Positions 1 through 5,649 of a stretch of 7,029 nt of DNA are shown piece by piece. How positions within the stretch are numbered: the stretch's first letter is position 1; the number at the start of each line of letters is the position of its first letter. The notes under the pieces were generated by a model that was not told where the DNA came from, made no database searches, and saw only the letters and a program-made list of their open reading frames with translations. This stretch comes from Bacillota bacterium (GTDB taxonomy: Bacteria; Bacillota; Clostridia; Christensenellales; CAG-138), in contig JAEZLG010000109.1 in assembly GCA_023435855.1 (NCBI GenBank), positions 1 through 7,029 on the forward strand, given 5' to 3'. A program made the position numbers and the translations under genes.

Positions 1-116
1 TCGCGCGGGCTTATAATACCGTCGCGCTTATACGAGACAGGTTTGCCCGATACGATAAAAATATCCGAAGCGCCGTTTTCCACAGCCTCCTCCAGGTACC
101 GTCTTACTCCCAGCAT
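1..116 (-). CDS. PilT/GspE-family secretion ATPase, N-terminal fragment (runs off left edge)
   Basis: Only the first 38 codons are in the window. The translation begins MLGVRRYLEEAVENGASDIF and continues IVSGKPVSYKRDGII. This matches the N-terminal domain of PilT/PilB/GspE ATPases, where an amphipathic helix leads into an ASD(I/L)H-type motif and then a G-P-...-R-D-G strand. Such proteins are cytoplasmic hexamers that drive pilus extension or retraction with the PilC/GspF platform. The Walker boxes lie outside the window, so retraction (PilT) and assembly (PilB/GspE) types cannot be separated, though the short N-terminus is PilT-like. The start at 116 is chosen because AAGGAGG lies 7 nt upstream (124-130). 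An in-frame ATG at 152 has no ribosome binding site. It is the last visible gene of the minus-strand pilus-like operon, 181 bp after its neighbour. Confidence 0.8.
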   Translation of the reverse strand, partial: MLGVRRYLEEAVENGASDIFIVSGKPVSYKRDGIISPR

Positions 117-123
117 CGATTTT

Positions 124-130
124 CCTCCTT
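124..130 (-). promoter_or_regulatory. Strong ribosome binding site AAGGAGG of the ATPase gene
   Basis: On the minus strand AAGGAGG sits 7 nt before the ATG at 116. This consensus Shine-Dalgarno sequence fixes the start of the ATPase gene against an in-frame ATG 12 codons upstream. Confidence 0.8.
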
Positions 131-288
131 TTATTGCACCGGCATCAAACATTCGGAAAACTATCCTTGTCTTTTTGCCGCCGCTTCGCGTTGTCCTCCT
201 TGAGCGGGTGCTCCGAGTCCGCCTGCGTCGTCCGCCTTGATTGGCGGTAAAAATCCCCCGGCTATAATCCCCAACTGTTTATACTTTG

Positions 289-304
289 GGAGTAAAATTA
301 CTCC
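289..304. repeat. Inverted repeat GGAGTAA-AA-TTACTCC at a gene end
   Basis: A perfect 7-bp inverted repeat with a 2-nt centre spans the stop codon of the pilin-like gene at 298. No T-tract follows on the minus strand, so it is not an ordinary intrinsic terminator. It could stabilise or mark the mRNA end before the roughly 180-nt gap to the ATPase gene. The rest of that gap (117-288) holds a small CCGCC/GGCGG inverted repeat (232-247) and no convincing gene or promoter. Confidence 0.35.
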
Positions 305-750
305 ATATCGCTCCCGAAAACGTCGATGTGAGGGTCCGTGTCGTACGCGAGTGTACTTAAAAGCTTCCATTCTTCTACGCGGTAACGCCCTAAGTTATCA
401 AGGACAACCTTTACGTTGAGCGCGCGGTTTTTGCCCGCGTCGCAATGATAACGCACAAGGTACAAGCCGTTTTTTTGTTCGACTGTGATTGAGGTATCCT
501 CTATAGATGCGGGTACATTATCAAGATCCAGCTCTAAAAGCGCATGCAGCACACGCGTTGCCTCTTTATCGGCTTTGTAATAGCTTTTGACCGAAGCGGC
601 GTAGGCGTTTGTAAGCTTAGCGTCGGAAGCGGCGCTCAAAAGCGAAAGCGAGCAAAGTATCGTAAGACACAGTACAAAAAACAGCATCATAAGAAGCGCT
701 GTGCCTGCACCCGAAAAACGTATGCCCCGTGTTTGACGCACATCGTTCAT
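298..750 (-). CDS. Single-TM pilin-like protein of the secretion operon (150 aa)
   Basis: The protein starts MNDVRQTRGI, has one membrane helix at about residues 17-41 (GTALLMMLFFVLCLTILC), and then a soluble domain with KSYYKADKEATRVLHALLEL near residues 55-74. A basic N-terminus, one long hydrophobic helix and an extracytoplasmic domain are the layout of type IV pilins and pseudopilins, but there is no GFTLIE-type prepilin peptidase site. I know similar small proteins, with an 'xYYxADxxAxxIL' stretch after the helix, from clostridial GspF/DUF4860 clusters; none has a known function that I can name. The start at 750 forms an ATGA overlap with the stop of the upstream gene, which favours it over the in-frame ATG at 774. 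Likely role: minor pilin-like or assembly subunit (inference). Confidence 0.75.
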   Translation of the reverse strand: MNDVRQTRGIRFSGAGTALLMMLFFVLCLTILCSLSLLSAASDAKLTNAYAASVKSYYKADKEATRVLHALLELDLDNVPASIEDTSITVEQKNGLYLVRYHCDAGKNRALNVKVVLDNLGRYRVEEWKLLSTLAYDTDPHIDVFGSDME

Positions 751-1172
751 GGCGACACCTCTTGAAGCGCGCAAACGCTTAAGCTGTAAAGTTCGTCCCC
801 GGCATCGTTAAATACCGAAATATCGCCTTGTACAAGACCGCTTTTACTTGATACATCTAAACGTAAAACATAAGCGGCGTTTTCAATATCGCAAGGAATC
901 CCTTTAGTATCATATCCAAGGTTAAGTACGGAATCGTCTGCCTTAAAATCCGAGACTAAACCGGAAAGAGCGTCCCCTTGTAATTTAAACGTCTCAGCGG
1001 CATTTTGCGCAAGACCTACGGCAAGGTTGAGAGAAGCGCTTTTTTGTCGTTCCATATGAGCGCTTGAAAACAGGCTCACACAAAACGCAGCGGCCACGGC
1101 CAGCACTAAAATAGATATGAGAAGCTCCGTCAAAAAAAGGAGCGGGCCGCTGCGGCGGGAGAGCGCCTTCAT
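747..1172 (-). CDS. Pseudopilin-like type II secretion/type IV pilus protein (141 aa)
   Basis: After a basic start (MKALSRRSGP) comes one hydrophobic helix, residues 11-36, beginning LLFLTELLISILVL. This resembles the FTLIELLISIAIL helix of prepilins, including an embedded glutamate (E17). The Gly that would precede the cleavage site (G9) is followed by Pro, and the Glu is 8 residues after the Gly instead of 5 after the cleavage point, so standard PilD/GspO processing is doubtful. The soluble part has the SASLNLAVGLAQNAAETFK helix (about residues 45-63), typical of the amphipathic alpha1-C region of pseudopilins, followed by predicted beta strands. Its ATG overlaps the stop of the DUF4860-like gene (ATGA), and its own stop overlaps the next start the same way, so the three are probably co-translated. 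Similar proteins sit beside DUF4860 genes in other Clostridia. Confidence 0.78.
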   Translation of the reverse strand: MKALSRRSGPLLFLTELLISILVLAVAAAFCVSLFSSAHMERQKSASLNLAVGLAQNAAETFKLQGDALSGLVSDFKADDSVLNLGYDTKGIPCDIENAAYVLRLDVSSKSGLVQGDISVFNDAGDELYSLSVCALQEVSP

Positions 1173-1651
1173 AGCGTACCTCCGAGCGACCGAATTAGGA
1201 GAGAGAACGTCTGTTTCTCACCGCTGCTTTCGTAGTTTAGCGTGAGCATAGTACCGTCAAGGGAGAAGTTTACTGATGCACCTTCGACCACAAGCGTGCC
1301 GCTTTCTTTGTTAAACTTAGTAACATCCGCTACGAAAAGCTCATATAGGCAGTCGTTTGCTGCATACAAAACGGTGGTATAGCGCGAGCCGTCGCGCGTT
1401 TCGTACAAAAAAAGCGCGTTGTGCCCGTCAAACTCACCTACATCTACAGAGCCGCGTTCGTCGAAGGCACGCACCTTATTCATAAGGTAAGCAATTCCGG
1501 TGCGCGCTTGGCTATTTTTTTTAACTTCTGCCTCGGACGCGCGGTAGGCGCGCACGGAAAGTGCCAACACGAAAAAAGCGCAGAGCGCGTACACCAAAAA
1601 GAGAAGAAGCGTATTTAGGGTGTTGGCAGATGACCGCCGTTTGATTGCCAT
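1169..1651 (-). CDS. DUF4860-like membrane-anchored protein (160 aa)
   Basis: There is one N-terminal membrane helix (about residues 12-33) after a basic start (MAIKRRSS). Then comes a domain with the pattern R-T-G-I-A-Y-L-M-N-K-V-R-A-F-D (residues 50-64), SVDVGEFDGHNALFLYE, a YTTVLY strand and CLYELF. I recognise this combination as the DUF4860 family of Firmicutes, found in pilus/secretion-like operons; the function is unknown. The RTxxxYLxxKVR helix followed by beta strands is pilin-like (minor pseudopilin of the GspJ/PilW type is a possible analogue), but there is no prepilin cleavage motif. The start is supported by GGGGAGG/GGAG sequences just upstream on the minus strand, with 13 nt separating it from the preceding gene. 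Family name from memory, not from a search. Confidence 0.72.
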   Translation of the reverse strand: MAIKRRSSANTLNTLLLFLVYALCAFFVLALSVRAYRASEAEVKKNSQARTGIAYLMNKVRAFDERGSVDVGEFDGHNALFLYETRDGSRYTTVLYAANDCLYELFVADVTKFNKESGTLVVEGASVNFSLDGTMLTLNYESSGEKQTFSLLIRSLGGTL

Positions 1652-1664
1652 TGCTCCGCCTCCC

Positions 1665-1982
1665 CTACCGTATCTTTATTACCGTAATATCGGGCATCAT
1701 GTTGGAGGCAAACACCTCGTAGATTATCGTATAACGCGTTTCGTCCACGCGTACGCCGTAATGCGCTTTCAAGTATGCATAGTCGGGTGGGTAAACACCC
1801 TCTATGGCGTAGCAGCTAACAGCCGCGCGGCGTATGCTTTCCTCCGCGGTAATAAGCCCCGCATCGTCCATAGCGCTTGCAGCGGATGAAATGCCGTACG
1901 CGACAAACGCCAACATAAAAAGAATCGCCAATGCCCCGACGATGGTTGTTGCAGGGAAGCGCTTGTTTTTCATCGTCTTCAC
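1665..1982 (-). CDS. Small pilin-like protein with YPP motif (about 105 aa)
   Basis: The protein has a short basic start, one membrane helix (about residues 12-31, TTIVGALAILFMLAFVAYGI), and a small outer domain. That domain carries ESIRRAAVSCYAIEGVYPPD, then YLKAHYGVRVD and a conserved-looking tail FASNMMPDITVI. The helix followed by 'AAxxCYAxEGxYPPxxxYL' is like the region after alpha1 in GspG-type major pseudopilins, where 'YP..L..L' recurs. There is no canonical prepilin peptidase site. The reading frame opens with GTG at 1982, overlapping the GspF stop as GTGA. An ATG three codons later (1973) has GGTGA 5 nt upstream and is an equally good start. As the smallest pilin-like product, encoded directly after the platform protein, it may be the major filament subunit (inference). 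Confidence 0.75.
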   Translation of the reverse strand: MKTMKNKRFPATTIVGALAILFMLAFVAYGISSAASAMDDAGLITAEESIRRAAVSCYAIEGVYPPDYAYLKAHYGVRVDETRYTIIYEVFASNMMPDITVIKIR

Positions 1983-3064
1983 CCAATGGACGACATGATG
2001 CCCGCGAGCGGGAGCATCACGACAAGGAGTATGCCGCCGATTATGACGGAGGTAAATGCAACGAGCGCGGGCTCAATGCGCGCTACAAATGCGTCGATTC
2101 GCTCCTGCGAAGCGTCATCCGCCCGCTTGGCAATATCCGCCATCGCGGCCTCAACAGCGCCTGTCTTAACACCCAATGCTGCCATGCGGCTGTCGCGAGC
2201 ACCCAGAAGCCCGCTTACATAAAGCGCGTCTTCAAAAGGTTTTCCTTCTTGAACTTGCTTGGTACAGGCATCTATCTTTTTTATGGCATCCTTGTCGTTT
2301 GTAAACATGGTCTTTATAAGCGCCAGCGCTTCGTCAGTGTTAAACCCGCTTGCGAGCGCCATCGCCATAGCGCTTGCAAAACGAGAACGAGAAACCATTT
2401 GTCCGGTGTTCGTTTTAGAAAACCATGCCTGTGCGGCATTTGAAAATGCAGCGCGTAATTTAGAACTAAGCCGCATCACAAAATAAAGAAGTGTAATTAC
2501 CGCGCCGATGATGGCAAGTATCAATACAAATGTGGAAACGGAGCGCGATAAGCGCATCAAAAAAAGCGCAAAAGGTGGCATGGTAAGGCCGAGCTGCGCA
2601 AACACCCCGTCAAACACCGGCAAAACGCCCCAAATGAGCGTGAGAATTACCGCGAGCATAATTACGACGAGAACTGCCGGATAGGCGACGGCATTTTTGA
2701 GGCTTCTTTTAAGCACCGCTTGCTTATCGTAATGATCACTAAGCGCTGTGAGAGCCATTTCAAGCCTGCCCGTTTTTTCCGCCACAAGGAGCACACTCAA
2801 AAGATAATTGGGAAAGCCGCTTTCCTTACTTAGTGCTTCGCTTAGCGGCATACCTGATTCGCAATACTCGGACAGACGCTTCATTAAGCCTTTAGAGGCC
2901 GCATCATTATCGTCATCATGCAGCATAAGGAAGCCGTCCGCAAAGGGAACGCCCGCGCGGACGAGCAGTGAAAGCTCGAAACAAAACGAGCTTAGATACG
3001 CGTCATCTAAAAAACTTCGCTTCATAAGCGGCACACAAGCGCCGGAAAATGCTTCCTCCGACAC
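1979..3064 (-). CDS. Type II secretion system F / PilC-family inner-membrane platform protein
   Basis: This is a two-repeat T2SSF protein. Repeat 1 (about residues 24-150) contains FCFELSLLVRAGVPFADGF and the signature LLVAEKTGRLEMALTALSDHY. Repeat 2 (about 225-355) contains SRFASAMAMALASGFNTDEA and GVKTGAVEAAMADIAKRAD. Membrane helices lie near 127-150, 177-197 and 333-355, the usual three-helix topology. Family members sit in the cytoplasmic membrane and link the ATPase to the growing pilus or pseudopilus. At 361 residues from the GTG at 3064 it is slightly shorter than typical PilC/GspF (about 400), having a trimmed N-terminus. The start is uncertain: the mapped promoter would leave only about 10 nt of leader before this GTG, while ATG at 3025 (MKRSFLDDAY) gives a normal leader but has no close Shine-Dalgarno site. 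It is the first gene of the minus-strand operon. Confidence 0.9.
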   Translation of the reverse strand: MSEEAFSGACVPLMKRSFLDDAYLSSFCFELSLLVRAGVPFADGFLMLHDDDNDAASKGLMKRLSEYCESGMPLSEALSKESGFPNYLLSVLLVAEKTGRLEMALTALSDHYDKQAVLKRSLKNAVAYPAVLVVIMLAVILTLIWGVLPVFDGVFAQLGLTMPPFALFLMRLSRSVSTFVLILAIIGAVITLLYFVMRLSSKLRAAFSNAAQAWFSKTNTGQMVSRSRFASAMAMALASGFNTDEALALIKTMFTNDKDAIKKIDACTKQVQEGKPFEDALYVSGLLGARDSRMAALGVKTGAVEAAMADIAKRADDASQERIDAFVARIEPALVAFTSVIIGGILLVVMLPLAGIMSSIG

Positions 3065-3080
3065 CCTTTCTTACCAAATA

Positions 3081-3109
3081 ATTATAATATAAAAACGCCG
3101 CGTGTTCAA
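3081..3109 (-). promoter_or_regulatory. Sigma-A-type promoter of the pilus-like operon
   Basis: On the minus strand TTGAAC (3109-3104) is separated by exactly 17 nt from a perfect TATAAT (3086-3081). The expected transcription start is near 3074. It points into the GspF-like gene and is the only good promoter seen for the operon. The -35 box lies in the loop, and the spacer in the 3' arm and T-tract, of the terminator of the preceding minus-strand gene. Confidence 0.75.
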
Positions 3110-3120
3110 GAAAAGCGGCG
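3091..3120 (-). terminator. Intrinsic terminator of the transglutaminase-like lipoprotein gene
   Basis: Read on the minus strand, CGCCGC (3120-3115), a 13-nt loop, GCGGCG (3101-3096) and then TTTTT (3095-3091) form a compact rho-independent terminator. It lies 36 nt after the lipoprotein stop. In the plus direction the hairpin is followed by AAA, so it works only for minus-strand transcripts. Confidence 0.7.
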
Positions 3121-3155
3121 AAACGGCGCGGTTTATAAAGAGAAAGGTCGAAGAG

Positions 3156-4145
3156 TTAATATAAGTATTTTGCTTGGTAGTTGGCGTCATTTTCCATATA
3201 GTCCACCATGTCATCCTTTTCTGCGGCGGAAACAAATGTGGGGTCCATTAGTTTCCATTTTGCGCCGTCAAAAAAGATAACGCCATCCACCCAACCGCTT
3301 TCATCGGTGTAGGTGCTGATCCACGCGTGGTAAATGCTGCCGGTATAGCCCACCACGAGTTTCGTCGGAATGTTAAGGCTTCTGAGCATCGCAGTCATAA
3401 GCGATGCGTAATCAAAGCATATGCCTTTCTTTTGTTTGAGCACTTCGTCAAGATCGGGAAGATACCCGCTTTGCACGGTCCTAGCAAGCTCGTAATCGTA
3501 GCTGAGGAAGTTAACCACATACTTAAAGACAATCTCAATTTTTTTAATCGGATCCGTTTGACCGGCCGTGTGCTGCCGCGCAAGGAGCCCCGCCTCAGTG
3601 TTTTCGTTGTAGTTTACAAACTGGTTGGGAGTTAAAAACGGTGCAAACTCATCTTTGAGTTTCACATCGAGCTTTGCGTCTAAAATGAGCGCATATTTGT
3701 CGTCGTAAGCGTTTTCGTAGATTTTCACGGAATACGAACCGGAGCTGTCGGATAGCGGAAACACTGCAAATTCGTCGTTACTTGGCAGGTTGTAGGTATA
3801 CGCCGTCAAGCTTGGGCCTAAAATGATTACCTTCATCCGCTTATCGCTGTAAGCCGTGTGGCGAATCATGATATAGCCGAGGTCAGTATGCGAGGCGTCG
3901 ATTTTTGCAAACTCGTTTTCATAGACTACGGTACCCGATGCTTCCGGCATAATCAGGATTGATACCGCGGGACTTTGTGCAAGCGGCGTAATTGTAAGCT
4001 CCATTTCAACAGTGGGAGATTCAGTGATCGATTTGCTCGGCGAAGGCTCGCCTGCAGTGTATGGTACGGAGCAGGAGGAGAGTATACATAATAGCGCAAG
4101 TGCAAGGCACAAAATACGCGCTGTGCGAAAGTGCGAGTTATACAT
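3156..4145 (-). CDS. Transglutaminase-like domain lipoprotein (329 aa)
   Basis: The start at 4145 gives MYNSHFRTARILCLALALLC followed by ILSSC, a lipoprotein signal peptide with its lipobox Cys at residue 25. A Ser/Pro/Thr-rich linker (about 26-60) follows. The central part (about 75-165) looks like a beta-rich domain. The C-terminal part is a transglutaminase-like core (PF01841 type): KGICFDYASLMTAMLRSLNI with catalytic Cys243, then GYTGSIYHAWISTY with His273, then WKLMDPTF with Asp301. The triad is complete, so a papain-like activity (protease, amidase or cross-linking) at the outer face of the membrane is likely; the substrate is unknown. AGGTG (4155-4151) sits 5 nt before the ATG. The frame is open further to 4361, but that extension crosses the promoter region and lacks a signal peptide at its start. 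The gene is divergent from the BTAD regulator and ends at a terminator before the pilus-like operon. Confidence 0.9.
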   Translation of the reverse strand: MYNSHFRTARILCLALALLCILSSCSVPYTAGEPSPSKSITESPTVEMELTITPLAQSPAVSILIMPEASGTVVYENEFAKIDASHTDLGYIMIRHTAYSDKRMKVIILGPSLTAYTYNLPSNDEFAVFPLSDSSGSYSVKIYENAYDDKYALILDAKLDVKLKDEFAPFLTPNQFVNYNENTEAGLLARQHTAGQTDPIKKIEIVFKYVVNFLSYDYELARTVQSGYLPDLDEVLKQKKGICFDYASLMTAMLRSLNIPTKLVVGYTGSIYHAWISTYTDESGWVDGVIFFDGAKWKLMDPTFVSAAEKDDMVDYMENDANYQAKYLY

Positions 4146-4172
4146 AGTGGCACCTAGTTTCAAAAACATACA

Positions 4173-4204
4173 GTTACGAAGCAAATGTAACCGGTGGTAA
4201 CCGG
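4173..4204. promoter_or_regulatory. Candidate operator: GTAACCGG direct repeat and GTTAC/GTAAC inverted repeat
   Basis: GTAACCGG occurs twice with a 10-bp period (4187-4194 and 4197-4204), that is, on the same face of the helix. GTTAC at 4173-4177 forms an inverted repeat with GTAAC at 4187-4191. The block falls in the predicted 5' leader of the lipoprotein gene, about 60-90 nt downstream of its promoter. Direct repeats with helical spacing are typical of sites for OmpR/SARP-type winged-helix regulators, and such a regulator is the divergent neighbour. Function is inferred only. Confidence 0.35.
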
Positions 4205-4270
4205 GCGGTATGGAGAGGAAACGTAGAAATAACGCTGCGCAGGAAAAAATAAACACCCACGGTTTCAAAA

Positions 4271-4299
4271 ATAGTACCATATTGCAATAAAATTGTAAA
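4271..4299 (-). promoter_or_regulatory. Probable promoter of the lipoprotein gene (extended -10)
   Basis: On the minus strand TTTACA (4299-4294) is followed by a 17-nt spacer and TACTAT (4276-4271). The spacer ends in TGG, giving the TGn extended -10 motif. The start would be near 4264, leaving a leader of about 119 nt before the ATG at 4145. Confidence 0.5.
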
Positions 4300-4318
4300 T
4301 ATATATGCATGCACTGTG

Positions 4319-4347
4319 TTGCCGCAGGGCGAAAAGTCGTGTAAAAT
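4319..4347 (+). promoter_or_regulatory. Probable promoter of the BTAD regulator gene
   Basis: TTGCCG (4319-4324), a 17-nt spacer and TAAAAT (4342-4347) form a sigma-A-like promoter with a start near 4354, about 30 nt before the ATG at 4385. An AT-rich stretch lies just upstream (4281-4308). Confidence 0.55.
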
Positions 4348-4384
4348 GTAAAAAAGCCCAATTGTGTGCAGCAGGAGAAACGTC

Positions 4385-5584
4385 ATGTCGAAGAAAAAAA
4401 AGTTATATGTGGGGATGCTTGGCGGCTTTTCGCTCACCTGCGGCGACAAAACCATCAGCGATCAAACCATACGTTCCAAAAAAATATGGATCCCTCTTGA
4501 GTATCTTATAGCGTTCCGTAACCGAGAGGTATCGCAGAACGAGCTTATTGACCTTCTGTACCCCTTCGGTAAAAGCGAAAACCCGGGTAACGCGCTTAAG
4601 ACGCTTATTTTCCGCATCCGTGCAGTGCTCGAAGAGCTTGACTACATGGACGGACGCGATATGCTCATACATTATCGCGATTCGTATGCGTGGAACCCCG
4701 ATATGGATTTTGAGGTGGACGTAGATCGCTTTGAAGCCCTCTGCAAAAAGGGTGCTTCTGCCCAGTTTAGTGACGAAGAGCGCATTGCAGCATATTTGGA
4801 AGCAATCGATCTATACAAGGGTGATTTTCTTCCCATGTCCGCCTACGAACCTTGGGTGATTCCGCTCAACGCCTATTACCACAATACCTATTTAAACGCC
4901 GTGCATAACGCCGTGGAGATGCTTATTGCGCTCGAGCGCCACAGCGAGATCGTAAAGATCTGCCAGCAGGCCATTAATATTGACAAATACGACGAATTTC
5001 TATATTACAACCTCATATTGGCGCTTGTGGAACTCAAAAACCCGCAAGCGGCGCTTGCGCAATATAAGGAAATGACAGATCTTTTTTACGGCGTGTTCGG
5101 TGTGACCCCCTCCAAGGAACTCATGGCGCTCTATAAGGAGATCACCAAGGCGACCAACAGCGTGGAAACGGATCTTAGCATGATTAAAGAAAACATGCGC
5201 GAGGAAACCGAAACAGGTGGTGCTTTTTACTGCGAATACGAGGTATTCAAAGATATTTACCGCCTTGAAGTTCGCGCTGCGGAGCGTACGGGCAATACGC
5301 TCTATCTATGCCTTATAACCGCCAATGGAAAAACGGGTGCGCCGCCTTCTGTGAGGACATTGAACCACGCTGTCTCAAAACTTCGCACCTGCATAAAGGA
5401 CTCACTGCGCAGAGGTGACGCCTACGCGCGCTACAGCGTTTCACAATTTATTTTGATGCTCCCCGGCACCACCTACGAGACCGGCAGCATGGTGGTAGAG
5501 CGCATCTTAAAGCGCTTCTACCGTGAGAACCCACGGACTGCGGTGGTGCTGTCGTATTCACTGCAATCGTTTGAGGTGGTATAG
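4385..5584 (+). CDS. BTAD-domain transcriptional regulator with degenerate GGDEF-like C-terminus (399 aa)
   Basis: There are three parts. Residues about 7-105 form an OmpR/SARP-like winged helix (LYVGMLGGFSLTCGDKTIS, then RSKKIWIPLEYLI, NELIDLLYP, NPGNALKTLIFRIRAVLEEL). Residues about 112-256 are a bacterial transcriptional activation (BTAD) domain with TPR-like helices (YKGDFLP, HSEIVKICQQAINIDKYDE, AALAQYKEMTDLFYGVFGVTPS). Residues about 280-399 resemble a GGDEF fold (EYEVFKDIYRLEVRAAERTG, then LRRGDAYARYSVSQFILMLP). The signature is SVSQF (351-355) in place of GGDEF, so cyclase activity is not expected; it may be a sensory or dimerisation module. I know this architecture from Clostridia, where the YSVSQ motif recurs. 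The start at 4385 has AGGAG 7 nt upstream (4373-4377), against a GTG at 4364. Likely targets are the divergent lipoprotein gene or the nearby pilus-like operon (inference). Confidence 0.88.
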   Translation: MSKKKKLYVGMLGGFSLTCGDKTISDQTIRSKKIWIPLEYLIAFRNREVSQNELIDLLYPFGKSENPGNALKTLIFRIRAVLEELDYMDGRDMLIHYRDSYAWNPDMDFEVDVDRFEALCKKGASAQFSDEERIAAYLEAIDLYKGDFLPMSAYEPWVIPLNAYYHNTYLNAVHNAVEMLIALERHSEIVKICQQAINIDKYDEFLYYNLILALVELKNPQAALAQYKEMTDLFYGVFGVTPSKELMALYKEITKATNSVETDLSMIKENMREETETGGAFYCEYEVFKDIYRLEVRAAERTGNTLYLCLITANGKTGAPPSVRTLNHAVSKLRTCIKDSLRRGDAYARYSVSQFILMLPGTTYETGSMVVERILKRFYRENPRTAVVLSYSLQSFEVV

Positions 5585-5599
5585 CGGGCTTACGCCCTT

Positions 5600-5633
5600 T
5601 CGCGCGCATGGCGGAGCCATACGCGCGATTTTT
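5600..5633 (+). terminator. Intrinsic terminator of the BTAD regulator gene
   Basis: TCGCGCG (5600-5606), one C-A mismatch, ATGGC, a GGA loop (5613-5615), GCCAT and CGCGCGA (5622-5628) form a 12-bp stem, directly followed by TTTTT (5629-5633). It starts 16 nt after the stop codon. A small GGGC-TTAC-GCCC hairpin (5586-5597) lies between the two. Confidence 0.85.
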
Positions 5634-5649
5634 CGCTGTGGCGGGTTTT

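Noticed and set aside
751..774. Upstream ATG at 774 for the 150-aa pilin-like protein
   Set aside because: The ATG at 750 makes an ATGA overlap with the preceding stop, matching the other junctions of this operon; the extra eight residues have no support.
1931..2443. Plus-strand open frame of 170 codons opposite the GspF-like gene
   Set aside because: It is antisense to a clear two-domain T2SSF protein; the translation is rich in Arg/Cys/His with no known motif.
4146..4361. N-terminal extension of the lipoprotein by 72 residues to a start at 4361
   Set aside because: It would bury the signal peptide and lipobox inside the protein and run through both divergent promoters. ATG 4145 has an AGGTG site at 5 nt and places the signal peptide at the N-terminus.
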